NCBI RefSeq assembly: GCF_900129425.1
Contig: NZ_LT670817.1
Span: 1,116,001 to 1,180,000 of the forward strand
Length of the DNA: 64,000 bases
DNA from: Bradyrhizobium erythrophlei
GTDB taxonomy: Bacteria > Pseudomonadota > Alphaproteobacteria > Rhizobiales > Xanthobacteraceae
Reading direction: 5' to 3'
The notes below the pieces were generated by a model. The model saw only the letters and a list, made by a program, of their open reading frames with translations, did no database searches and was not told the origin of the DNA. Below are positions 42,836-51,305 of the stretch, in pieces. How positions within the stretch are numbered: position 1 is the stretch's first letter; each line of letters begins with the position of its first letter. Both the position numbers and the translations under genes were made by a program.

Positions 42836-44788
42836 ATGGACCCTTTCACCAAAGCCAAAGACCTAGGAATCCAGACCGAATATATCGACGGTCAGGGTCA
42901 CCGCCATGTGACGGATGCCAAGGCCTTAAAAGCCATCCTCGATGCCCTGCCGGCCCGGGTGCCGCACCGGTTTCTCGGGGAGGCGGTGGTGATCCGGTCC
43001 GGACGGCCCTCGCAGACCGAACTCCGCCAGACTGCCACGTTTCCGCTGCGCTGGAAAATCGTTGCCGGTCTTAGGGTTATCGCGGAGGGCGAGACCCGCG
43101 ATCGCGTCATCGCCTGGCCGGCGGATTTGCCTGAGGGCGCCCATCTGCTGCATCTGACCGATGCTTCCTCTTTCACCGAGGATGCGCCGCTGATCGTCGC
43201 CCCACCCAAGGCCTTCGGCGGCGATTTCGACCGCTGCTGGCTGCTGGCGGTACAACTCTACGGCATCCGGTCGGCGCGCAACTGGGGGATTGGCGATTTT
43301 ACCGACCTCGAAGCGCTGATCGAATTGGCAGGCCATCTCGGGGCCGATGGTGTCGGCCTCAATCCGCTGCATGCGCTGTTCGACGACCGGCCGGCCGATT
43401 GCAGCCCCTATTCGCCGAACAGCCGGCTGTTTCTCAATGCGCTTTATATCGACGTTGAAAAACTTCCGGGATTTCAGCCCAGCGTTTTGGCAGAGGCCAG
43501 CAACACGCTCGCCCGGTTGAGAGCGAGCGATATCGTCGATTATGTCGCCGTGGCCGAACTGAAATGGCATGCGCTGCGGGCGGCGTTTGATGCCTTCCGG
43601 GCTAATCCCAAAACCGAACATCATGCGGCTTTCTCGAAGTTTCGCGCCGAGCGCGGGGCCCTGCTGTCGCGGTTCGCCTGTTTCGAGGTCCTGCGGCACA
43701 AGTTCAACGGGCCGTGGTGGGAATGGCCGGCGGAGTGGCAACAGCCGGACGACGCCCGAAGCGCGGCCCTTCACGCGGGCCCTGATGCTGCGGAGATTGA
43801 GTTCGTCAAATTCGTTCAATGGGCGGCTGATCAGCAGTTACGGTCTTGCAGGGACCTCGCGACGCGGCTGGGCCTGAAGGTCGGTCTCTATCTGGATGTC
43901 GCGGTGGGCGTGCAATCCGATGGGTTCGATGCCTGGAACGAGCAGGCCGCGATTTCCCGCCATCTCGCCGTCGGCGCGCCGCCGGATGCGCTCAATACCG
44001 CCGGCCAGAACTGGGGCCTGGCCGGCTTCAACGCCGCCGGCCTCGAAATCCGGTCCTTCGAGCCGTTTCGGGAGATGCTTCGGGCTTCGATGCGCCACGC
44101 CGGCGCGATCCGGCTCGACCATGTGCTCGGTTTGAAACGGCTCTACCTGGTGCCGCACGGTTTTGCCGCCGACAACGGAGTCTATGTGCAAATGCCGTTC
44201 GAGGCGCTGCTGGCGGCGACCGCACAGGAAAGCATAGCGCACCGTTGCGTGGTGATCGGCGAGGATCTCGGCACCGTGCCGGAAGGCTTTCGCGAACAGA
44301 TGGCCGATTGGGGTATCTGGTCGTATCAGGTGATGATGTTCGAGCGCGACGATCACGGCAAGTTTTGCGATATCGACCATTATACGCCCAACGCGCTGGT
44401 CACCTTCAATACCCACGATCTCTCGACCTATGCCGGCTGGCGCTCATTCAGCGACCTCGCGCTGAAACGTTCGCTCGGAATCGATCCCGGCGAGAGCGAC
44501 GAGGCGCGATGGCATGCTTTGACGATGCTAAACGACGTGCTGCGTCATCATGCCATCCACCGCCACGATCTTTTTGCCGTCGTGGGTTTTCTGGCGCGGA
44601 CCAGGTCCCGTCTGCTGGCGGTATCGCTGGAGGATTTGCTGGGCGTGCTCGACCAGCCTAATATTCCCGGCACCGTGAACGAACATCCGAACTGGCGGCA
44701 AAGGCTGCCGCTTGCGATCGACGAGATTGCGTCGGCGATCGACGTTGCCGCGCTCAAGACAGCGACCGGGACGCGAGCCCCGGTTTGA
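42836..44788 (+). CDS. malQ: 4-alpha-glucanotransferase MalQ
   Basis: A 650-residue GH77 amylomaltase of the bacterial type. N-terminal segment starts MDPFTKAKDLGIQTEYIDGQG. The GH77 core shows WGIGDFTDLEALI, HALFDDRPADCSPYSPNSRLFLN, GAIRLDHVLGLKRLYLVP (nucleophile Asp) and VIGEDLGTVPEGFREQM (acid Glu). It disproportionates maltodextrins released by GlgX or GH15. ATG 42836 follows an in-frame GTG at 42827, and either could be used. It is divergent from glgE. Confidence 0.95.
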   Translation: MDPFTKAKDLGIQTEYIDGQGHRHVTDAKALKAILDALPARVPHRFLGEAVVIRSGRPSQTELRQTATFPLRWKIVAGLRVIAEGETRDRVIAWPADLPEGAHLLHLTDASSFTEDAPLIVAPPKAFGGDFDRCWLLAVQLYGIRSARNWGIGDFTDLEALIELAGHLGADGVGLNPLHALFDDRPADCSPYSPNSRLFLNALYIDVEKLPGFQPSVLAEASNTLARLRASDIVDYVAVAELKWHALRAAFDAFRANPKTEHHAAFSKFRAERGALLSRFACFEVLRHKFNGPWWEWPAEWQQPDDARSAALHAGPDAAEIEFVKFVQWAADQQLRSCRDLATRLGLKVGLYLDVAVGVQSDGFDAWNEQAAISRHLAVGAPPDALNTAGQNWGLAGFNAAGLEIRSFEPFREMLRASMRHAGAIRLDHVLGLKRLYLVPHGFAADNGVYVQMPFEALLAATAQESIAHRCVVIGEDLGTVPEGFREQMADWGIWSYQVMMFERDDHGKFCDIDHYTPNALVTFNTHDLSTYAGWRSFSDLALKRSLGIDPGESDEARWHALTMLNDVLRHHAIHRHDLFAVVGFLARTRSRLLAVSLEDLLGVLDQPNIPGTVNEHPNWRQRLPLAIDEIASAIDVAALKTATGTRAPV

Positions 44789-44817
44789 CGAATAAACACT
44801 TTCAGGGGTGACAGAAC

Positions 44818-46623
44818 GTGCCCTCAGCAATCGAAGACTATGGCTTGATCGGCGATTGCGAGACGGCGGCATTGGTCGGCCGCGATGGATCGATCGACTG
44901 GCTGTGCTGGCCGGCGTTCGATTCCGATGCCTGCTTTGCAGCCTTGCTCGGCACCCCCCGGAACGGCCGGTGGCTGATCGCGCCGGCGGAAGAGGTCACG
45001 AACAGGTCCCGCCGCTACTGGGACAATACGCTGATTTTGGAGACGCGTTTTGAGACGGCCAACGGCACCGTCGCCCTGATCGATTTCATGCCGCCGCGCG
45101 GCCACGCTTCCGACGTCGTGCGGCTGGTGCGCGGGGTCAGCGGCCGGGTCAAGCTGCAGATGGAGCTGGTGTTCCGGTTCGGCTTCGGCGTTGATGTTCC
45201 CTGGGTCAAGCGAACCGAGGATGGCGCGCTGCTGGCGATTTGCGGCCAGGACATGACGGTGCTGCGAACGCCCGTCGAGTTGCGCGGCGAGAACCTCACC
45301 ACGGTGGCCAATTTCGAAGTCGGCGAGGGCGAAACCATTCCCTTCGTGCTCACTTACGGACCTTCGCATCTGCGGGTCCCCAAGCCGATCAACCCGGCCT
45401 ATGCCTTGCAGGCGACCGAGGACTTCTGGACCGACTGGAGCAGCCATTGTACTTACGAGGGTGAGTACCGCGATCTGGTGATGCGATCGCTGATCACGCT
45501 GAAGGCGCTGACCTATGCGCCGACCGGCGGCATTGTCGCGGCGCCGACGACCTCGCTGCCGGAAAAACTCGGGGGGCAGCGAAACTGGGACTACCGCTTT
45601 TGCTGGCTGCGCGACGCCACCTTTACGCTGCTGGCGCTGATGAACTCGGGTTATACCGAGGAAGCGTCCTGTTGGCACAACTGGCTATTACGCGCGGTGG
45701 CGGGATCGCCGGCCGACATGCAGATCATGTACGGCATTATGGGCCAGCGCCGGCTGCTGGAATGGGAGGCGGGCTGGCTGCAGGGATATGAAGGCGCCCA
45801 ACCGGTGCGGGTCGGCAACGCCGCGCATGCCCAGCTGCAGCTCGACGTCTATGGCGAACTGATCGATGCGTTTCATCAGTCGCGCGTCGCCGAACTCCGG
45901 CTCGACGAAGGCTCCTGGGCGCTCGAATGCACGGTGCTCGACCACCTGGAGGAGGTCTGGAACCATCCCGACCACGGCATCTGGGAGCGGCGCGGCGACG
46001 GCAAGCACTACGTCTCGTCAAAGGTCATGACCTGGGTCGGGTTCGATCGCGGCATCAGGAGCGCCGAAACGTTCGGCTTCGACGCGCCGCTTGATCGCTG
46101 GCGGACGCTGCGCGAGACCATCCATCGCGATGTCTGCGAAAACGGCTTCGATCCCCGGTTGAACACGTTTGTCGAATCCTATGGTTCGCAATTGCTCGAC
46201 GCCAGCATCCTTTTGCTGCCTGCGGTGGGCTTCCTGCCGGCCTCGGACCCGCGGGTTCGCGGCACCATCGAGGCGATCGAAAAATACATGATGCGGGATG
46301 GATTCGTGCTGCGGCACGATCCCCGCGAGATCTCGGATGAAAAGCAGCCGATCGAAGGCGCATTTCTCGCCTGCAGCCTTTGGCTCGCCGACGCCCATGT
46401 GCTGGCCGGCGATATCGCCAAGGCGGAGGCGCTGTTCGACCGCGTGGTCGCCGTCGCGAACGATCTCGGCCTGTTGGCGGAGGAGTTCGATTCCGGGGTA
46501 GGGCGCCAGACCGGCAATTTCCCACAGGCACTGACGCATATTGCGCTGATCAACACCGCGCATAATATCAGCGCTGCCAGGAAGCCGGTGGAGCAGCCAG
46601 CGATGCAGCGGTCGCAGGCGTAA
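44818..46623 (+). CDS. GH15 family glucoamylase/trehalase-like hydrolase
   Basis: A 601-residue glycoside hydrolase family 15 protein starting at GTG 44818 after AGGGG. N-terminal beta-sandwich (IEDYGLIGDCETAALVGRDGSIDWLCWPAFDS), then the (alpha/alpha)6 barrel with GGQRNWDYRFCWLRDATFTLLAL, the GH15 signature. Activities in the family include glucoamylase, glucodextranase and trehalase; sequence alone does not decide, but trehalase or dextrin hydrolysis both fit the cluster. It is 29 bp after malQ and ends 15 bp from the convergent HAD gene. Confidence 0.88.
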   Translation: MPSAIEDYGLIGDCETAALVGRDGSIDWLCWPAFDSDACFAALLGTPRNGRWLIAPAEEVTNRSRRYWDNTLILETRFETANGTVALIDFMPPRGHASDVVRLVRGVSGRVKLQMELVFRFGFGVDVPWVKRTEDGALLAICGQDMTVLRTPVELRGENLTTVANFEVGEGETIPFVLTYGPSHLRVPKPINPAYALQATEDFWTDWSSHCTYEGEYRDLVMRSLITLKALTYAPTGGIVAAPTTSLPEKLGGQRNWDYRFCWLRDATFTLLALMNSGYTEEASCWHNWLLRAVAGSPADMQIMYGIMGQRRLLEWEAGWLQGYEGAQPVRVGNAAHAQLQLDVYGELIDAFHQSRVAELRLDEGSWALECTVLDHLEEVWNHPDHGIWERRGDGKHYVSSKVMTWVGFDRGIRSAETFGFDAPLDRWRTLRETIHRDVCENGFDPRLNTFVESYGSQLLDASILLLPAVGFLPASDPRVRGTIEAIEKYMMRDGFVLRHDPREISDEKQPIEGAFLACSLWLADAHVLAGDIAKAEALFDRVVAVANDLGLLAEEFDSGVGRQTGNFPQALTHIALINTAHNISAARKPVEQPAMQRSQA

Positions 46624-46638
46624 GCCATTTTACGTCGT

Positions 46639-47451
46639 CTATCGAAGCTCGTTATCCTTCAAAATCATATCGATCGCGCCGGCAAAACCTTCCTCCTCGT
46701 TCGAGGCCGTGACATGGGTCGCGACTTTCTTGACGTCGTCGGTGGCGTTGCCCATCGCGATCGAGAGGCCGCTCTTTCGAAACATCGCCAGATCGTTCTG
46801 CATGTCGCCGATGGTGGCGACGGCTTCGGTCGAAATGCCAAGGCGCCTCGCCATCGCTTCGACGAAGGTGCCTTTGTTGTGGCCCGGCGGGGTAACGTCG
46901 AGATAATAGGTTTGTGAGCGGACCGCGGTGGCTTCCGCGCCCAGTGCCTGCTTCATCGCGGCTTCGCAGCGTTGCAGCAGCGCCGCATCGGAGCTTGAGC
47001 CGACGATTTTGCAGGCGGTCGTCAGATACGGCGTGAAATCCCCGACGATGGTCGGATCGGCCCTGATCGCGCGTTTCTCGTGCGGGACGTATTCGGCGTC
47101 GGGATGGCGGGTGAGCCACTTCTCGTTGGTAAACAGCCAGATATCGACGCCGAATTCGTTGAGGACATCGAGACTGCGCCGCGCCGCGGCCTCAGGGATC
47201 AGATGCAGTTCGACCGGCTTGAGTTGCGGATCGACGATCGAACTGCCGTTGAAAGGCCCAACCGGGAGCGTGATTGCAAGCGGCTCGATCAGAAAGCTCA
47301 TGCCGATGGCCGGACGGCTGGAGGTAATGGTAAACCCGATGCCGGCCTCGTGCAGCCGCCGCGCCGCGCGAATGGCGCCGTCGGTCAGGGTCTTGTCCCT
47401 GGTCACGAGCGTGCCGTCGACGTCGGAAACAACGAGCGCGATGCGGGTCAT
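46639..47451 (-). CDS. HAD-IIB family sugar phosphatase (Cof-type)
   Basis: A 270-residue haloacid dehalogenase-superfamily hydrolase. Motif I is SDVDGTLVTRD (nucleophile Asp and the second Asp), motif II TSSRP, and motif IV GDMQNDLAMFRKSGLSIAMGNA, with a C2 cap of the Cof type in between. ATG 47451 overlaps the gntK stop (ATGA), so it is the last gene of the tal-pgi/gnd/zwf/pgl/gntK operon. Substrate unknown; the context suggests a sugar phosphate or phosphosugar by-product. Confidence 0.9.
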   Translation of the reverse strand: MTRIALVVSDVDGTLVTRDKTLTDGAIRAARRLHEAGIGFTITSSRPAIGMSFLIEPLAITLPVGPFNGSSIVDPQLKPVELHLIPEAAARRSLDVLNEFGVDIWLFTNEKWLTRHPDAEYVPHEKRAIRADPTIVGDFTPYLTTACKIVGSSSDAALLQRCEAAMKQALGAEATAVRSQTYYLDVTPPGHNKGTFVEAMARRLGISTEAVATIGDMQNDLAMFRKSGLSIAMGNATDDVKKVATHVTASNEEEGFAGAIDMILKDNELR

Positions 47452-47987
47452 GAGTGGTTCCTGTGCGGCGCACCGCCTTGAGCGGGACAAAACCCGAGTT
47501 GGCGGACGATGTCATCGACGATGGCGTCGACCGTACCGTCGATCGATACCGTCACGGGATTTTCGCTGGCATCTGGCGGCTCGAGGGTTTTGAACTGGCT
47601 GGCCAACAGGCCCGGCGGCATGAAATGCCCTTTGCGCTGGTCGAGGCGGTTTGCGATCAATTGCTGCGTGCCCTTGAGATAGACAAGGCCGACATCGTTC
47701 CGCCCATGCATCAGGATGTCGCGATAGGTGCGCTTCAGCGCCGAGCAGGCGATCACGGCACGCTGGCCGGCCTTGCACGCCCTGTCGATCTCCTCGGCAA
47801 TCGCCTGCAGCCAGGGCCGGCGGTCTTCGTCGGTCAGCGGCTGACCGGCGCTCATCTTGGCGACATTGCTGGCGGGGTGAAACTTGTCGCCATCTTCATA
47901 AGTCCAGTTCAGGCGTTCGGCGAGCTTGTCCGCGATGGTACTCTTGCCCGAGCCGGAGACGCCCATCACCACCAGCGCGCACAGCAT
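47448..47987 (-). CDS. gntK: Gluconokinase
   Basis: A 179-residue P-loop kinase (VVMGVSGSGKSTIADKLAE, then DGDKFHPASNVAKMSAGQPLTDEDRRPWL) of the gluconate kinase family, phosphorylating D-gluconate to 6-phosphogluconate for Gnd. ATG 47987 is used; a GTG at 48008 would overlap the pgl stop by 8 nt. It is the fifth gene of the minus-strand pentose phosphate operon. Confidence 0.93.
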   Translation of the reverse strand: MLCALVVMGVSGSGKSTIADKLAERLNWTYEDGDKFHPASNVAKMSAGQPLTDEDRRPWLQAIAEEIDRACKAGQRAVIACSALKRTYRDILMHGRNDVGLVYLKGTQQLIANRLDQRKGHFMPPGLLASQFKTLEPPDASENPVTVSIDGTVDAIVDDIVRQLGFCPAQGGAPHRNHS

Positions 47988-48000
47988 TTCGCCTGTTTGA

Positions 48001-48744
48001 TCACCCACGAAAGTTCTCCGGCAGCGCCGCCGTATCCACCAGCCAGATCGTCTCGCCTATGGATTGCGCGCGGTTCGCTGGCAGGTTCCCGCCGTCAAGC
48101 ACGCGCGTCAAGATCGCGCGCTTTTCCGCGCCCGCCACCTCGAACAGCATTTCGCGGCAGGAGTTGAGCGCCGGCAGGGTCAGGGTCACCCGCGGCACAA
48201 AAGGTTCGACATGCGCCTTGGGCACGCCAACCACCCAGTGTTCGGTCTCTTCGATCGCCGGATAATCCGGAAATAGCGATGCGGTATGGCCGTCGGGCCC
48301 GACGCCCATCAGCACGACATCGAACAATGGCCGGGCGGGATCCAGCGCATTCGCGCCATAGAACGATTGCAACTCGCTCTCATAGCGGCGGGCCGCGGCG
48401 TTGGGATCGGAGGTGTCGGTCGGAATCGGGTGGATATTGGCCGGCGGCGCCAGGCGATCCAGGAAGATCCGCCGCGCCGTACCCATGTTATTGAGCGGAT
48501 CGTCCGGCCCAACAAAGCGCTCGTCGCCGATGAACCAGTGCACGCGGTCCCACGGGATCCGGCTTCGATAGGCGTCGGTGGCGAGTAATTGATAGAGCTG
48601 CTTCGGGCTCGATCCGCCGGTCAGGCAGATCGCCACCCGCGCTTTGTTTGCTGCAATCCTTGCCATGACGCGCTCGGCGGCAGCTCGTGCCAGCGCCACG
48701 GGATCGGAAACCGCGATCACTTGGCGCTGGTCGCTCCGAGTCAT
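48001..48744 (-). CDS. pgl: 6-phosphogluconolactonase
   Basis: A 247-residue protein of the glucosamine-6-phosphate isomerase/6-phosphogluconolactonase family, Pgl type. Motifs include CLTGGSSPKQLYQLLA, DRVHWFIGDERFVGPDDPLNN and GVGPDGHTASLFPD. It hydrolyses 6-phosphogluconolactone made by Zwf. It starts 4 bp after zwf. Confidence 0.94.
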   Translation of the reverse strand: MTRSDQRQVIAVSDPVALARAAAERVMARIAANKARVAICLTGGSSPKQLYQLLATDAYRSRIPWDRVHWFIGDERFVGPDDPLNNMGTARRIFLDRLAPPANIHPIPTDTSDPNAAARRYESELQSFYGANALDPARPLFDVVLMGVGPDGHTASLFPDYPAIEETEHWVVGVPKAHVEPFVPRVTLTLPALNSCREMLFEVAGAEKRAILTRVLDGGNLPANRAQSIGETIWLVDTAALPENFRG

Positions 48745-48748
48745 CCCG

Positions 48749-50260
48749 TTAACCGAGCTTGCGCCAGTTGCGGCCGTCGCGTTTCAGCAATTCCTCGGCG
48801 GCGGCCGGACCCTCGCCGCCGGCCTTGTAACGCTCCAGACCCTTGGCGCCGGCTTTCTTCCACGCATCCAGGAACGGCTGCACCGCCTGCCAGCCGGCCT
48901 CCACGCTGTCGGCGCGCTGAAACAGGATGTTGTCGCCGATCATGCAGTCGTAGATCAGCGTCTCATAGCCGGTGGCCGGCTCGACCTTGAAGTAATCCTT
49001 GTAACGGAACTTCATCTCGACGCCGTCGATCGAAATCACGGGCCCCGGCACTTTGGTGTTGAACTGCAGGGTAATGCCTTCGGTCGGCTCGATGCTGATG
49101 ACGAGGTAGTTCTGCGACAGCCGGTCCACCGGCGTGTCGCGGAACATTGCGAACGGCGCCTGCTTGAACTTGATCGCCACCTCGGTGCGCTTGACGCCGA
49201 GCGCCTTGCCGGTGCGCAGGTAGAAGGGAACGCCGGCCCAGCGCCAGTTGTCGATGACCAGTTTCAGTGCGGCATAGGTTTCGGTCGTGCTGCCGGCTTT
49301 GACATCCTCGGTTTCGCGGTAGTCCTCGATCTCGGTGTCGCCGATCTTGCCGGCCTGATACTGGCCGCGCACCGAATTCTGCAGCGCCTCTTCCTCGCTC
49401 TGGGTCTGGATCGCCGCCAGCACTTCGGCCTTTTCCGTGCGCACCGAGTGGGCGTCGAATTTGGCCGGCGGCTCCATTGCGACCAGCGACAGCAGCTGGA
49501 ACAGATGGTTCGGCACCATGTCGCGCAGCGCGCCGGTGGAATCATAGAAGCTGCCGCGGTGACCGACGCCGAGCTTTTCGCCGACCGTGATCTGGATATG
49601 ATCGATGTGGTTGCGGTTCCAGATCGGCTCGAACATGCCGTTGGCGAAGCGCAGCACCAGGATGTTCTGCACCGTCTCCTTGCCGAGGTAATGATCGATG
49701 CGATAGATCTGGTGTTCATCGACGATTTTCAGGATTTCGGCGTTCAAGGCTTTGGCCGAGGCGAGGTCGGTGCCGAACGGCTTTTCGATCACCAGTCGCC
49801 GCCACGCGCCGCCTTCTTCCTTGAGCAGCCCGGCGCGGCCGAGTCCGCGGGTGATCGGCGCGAAAGCGTTTGGCGGGGTGGCCAGATAAAACAGCCGGTT
49901 GCCCCCGGTGCTTCGCTTGGCCTCCAGCTTCTCAAGCTGCTCCTTCAGTCTATCGAACGAGTTGGGATCGCTGGTGTCGGCCGCAACGGGGGTAAGGCAT
50001 CCCAGCAGCCGCTTGGCGATCGCATCATCGACCGGACGGGTGGCGAATTTGCGCAGGCCCGTCATCAGGCTTTCGCACAAATCGTCATGCGACATGGCCG
50101 TGCGGGCGATGCCGACCACGCAGAATTTGTCCGGCAAAAGGTCGGCCGCCGCAAGATTATAAAGCGCAGGGATCACCAGCCGATGCGTCAAGTCGCCGGT
50201 AACGCCGAAAATGACGAATGTGCAGGGATCGGGTTTTTTCTGTTTTGAAACATCTGTCAC
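48749..50260 (-). CDS. zwf: Glucose-6-phosphate dehydrogenase
   Basis: A 503-residue enzyme with the N-terminal NAD(P) site FGVTGDLTHR, substrate motif RIDHYLGKETVQN and the C-terminal G6PD domain. It commits glucose-6-phosphate to the oxidative pentose phosphate or Entner-Doudoroff route and yields NADPH. It overlaps gnd by 4 nt (ATGA). Length is typical. Confidence 0.97.
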   Translation of the reverse strand: MTDVSKQKKPDPCTFVIFGVTGDLTHRLVIPALYNLAAADLLPDKFCVVGIARTAMSHDDLCESLMTGLRKFATRPVDDAIAKRLLGCLTPVAADTSDPNSFDRLKEQLEKLEAKRSTGGNRLFYLATPPNAFAPITRGLGRAGLLKEEGGAWRRLVIEKPFGTDLASAKALNAEILKIVDEHQIYRIDHYLGKETVQNILVLRFANGMFEPIWNRNHIDHIQITVGEKLGVGHRGSFYDSTGALRDMVPNHLFQLLSLVAMEPPAKFDAHSVRTEKAEVLAAIQTQSEEEALQNSVRGQYQAGKIGDTEIEDYRETEDVKAGSTTETYAALKLVIDNWRWAGVPFYLRTGKALGVKRTEVAIKFKQAPFAMFRDTPVDRLSQNYLVISIEPTEGITLQFNTKVPGPVISIDGVEMKFRYKDYFKVEPATGYETLIYDCMIGDNILFQRADSVEAGWQAVQPFLDAWKKAGAKGLERYKAGGEGPAAAEELLKRDGRNWRKLG

Positions 50261-51294
50261 GGGCGGCCGGCCTTTGGCTTGATGGTTTCGGGCGCACTCT
50301 GACGTGCCGGATCCGGATGCTGCTGCGGTTCCTTGTGACCGCCGAAACCGTCGCGCATCGCGGAAAGAATTTTCTCGGCGAAGGTATGTTCCTTGCGCGA
50401 GCGAAAACGCGCGAACAAGGCCGCGGTGAGCACTTCAGCCGGCACCGCCTCGTCGATCGCGGCGTTGACGGTCCAGCGGCCCTCCCCGGAATCCTCGACG
50501 AACCCCGAATAATTATCCAGCGTGTCATTTTTGGCGAGCGCGGACGCCGTGAGATCGAGCAGCCATGACGGGATCACGCTGCCGCGCCGCCACACTTCGG
50601 CGATATCGGCAATGTCGAGATCGAAGCGGTGCTCTGGGGGTAGCGCCTCGATTTTGGCATTCTTCAGGATGTCGAAACCCTCGGCATAGGCCTGCATCAG
50701 GCCATATTCGATGCCGTTGTGAACCATCTTGACGAAGTGGCCGGCGCCCACGGGGCCCGCATGGATGTAGCCCTGTTCGATCCTGACGTCGCGTCCCTCG
50801 CGCCCGCCGGTGCGCGGGATATCGCCGATACCCGGCGCCAAGGCGGCGAAGATCGGATCGAGCCGGTCGACCTCCGCCTTGTCGCCGCCGATCATCATGC
50901 AATAGCCGCGGTCGATTCCCCAGACGCCGCCTGAGGTCCCGACGTCGATGTAATGGATGCCGCGCTCCTTCAGCGCCTTGCCGCGACGCACGTCGTCCTG
51001 CCAGAAGGTATTGCCGCCATCGATGATGACGTCGCCGCTTTCCATCAGCTTGGACAGCGCGTCGATCGTGGCTTCCGTGATCTTGCCGGCCGGCAGCATC
51101 ACCCAGGCGGTTCGCGGCTTCTCGAGCTTCCTGACAAAATCGTCAAGCGCGCCCGCGCCGAGCGCGCCGTCGGCAGCGATGGCTGCGACCGCCTTCGTAT
51201 CCTTGTCGTAAACGACGGTGGTGTGTCCGTGTTTCATCAGCCGGCGGACTATATTGCCGCCCATCCGACCGAGGCCGATCATGCCGAGCTGCAT
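50257..51294 (-). CDS. gnd: 6-phosphogluconate dehydrogenase, short form (GndA type)
   Basis: A 345-residue enzyme with the N-terminal GLGRMGGNIVRRL dinucleotide site, DGGNTFWQDD, and the catalytic segment GAGHFVKMVHNGIEYGLMQAYAEG. It belongs to the short, roughly 330-residue class, which in several bacteria prefers NAD+, rather than the 470-residue NADP+ class. A C-terminal His/Pro/Lys-rich tail of about 25 residues is not part of the fold. It decarboxylates 6-phosphogluconate to ribulose-5-phosphate. It lies between tal-pgi and zwf. Confidence 0.94.
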   Translation of the reverse strand: MQLGMIGLGRMGGNIVRRLMKHGHTTVVYDKDTKAVAAIAADGALGAGALDDFVRKLEKPRTAWVMLPAGKITEATIDALSKLMESGDVIIDGGNTFWQDDVRRGKALKERGIHYIDVGTSGGVWGIDRGYCMMIGGDKAEVDRLDPIFAALAPGIGDIPRTGGREGRDVRIEQGYIHAGPVGAGHFVKMVHNGIEYGLMQAYAEGFDILKNAKIEALPPEHRFDLDIADIAEVWRRGSVIPSWLLDLTASALAKNDTLDNYSGFVEDSGEGRWTVNAAIDEAVPAEVLTAALFARFRSRKEHTFAEKILSAMRDGFGGHKEPQQHPDPARQSAPETIKPKAGRP

Positions 51295-51305
51295 TTTCTA
51301 TATCC

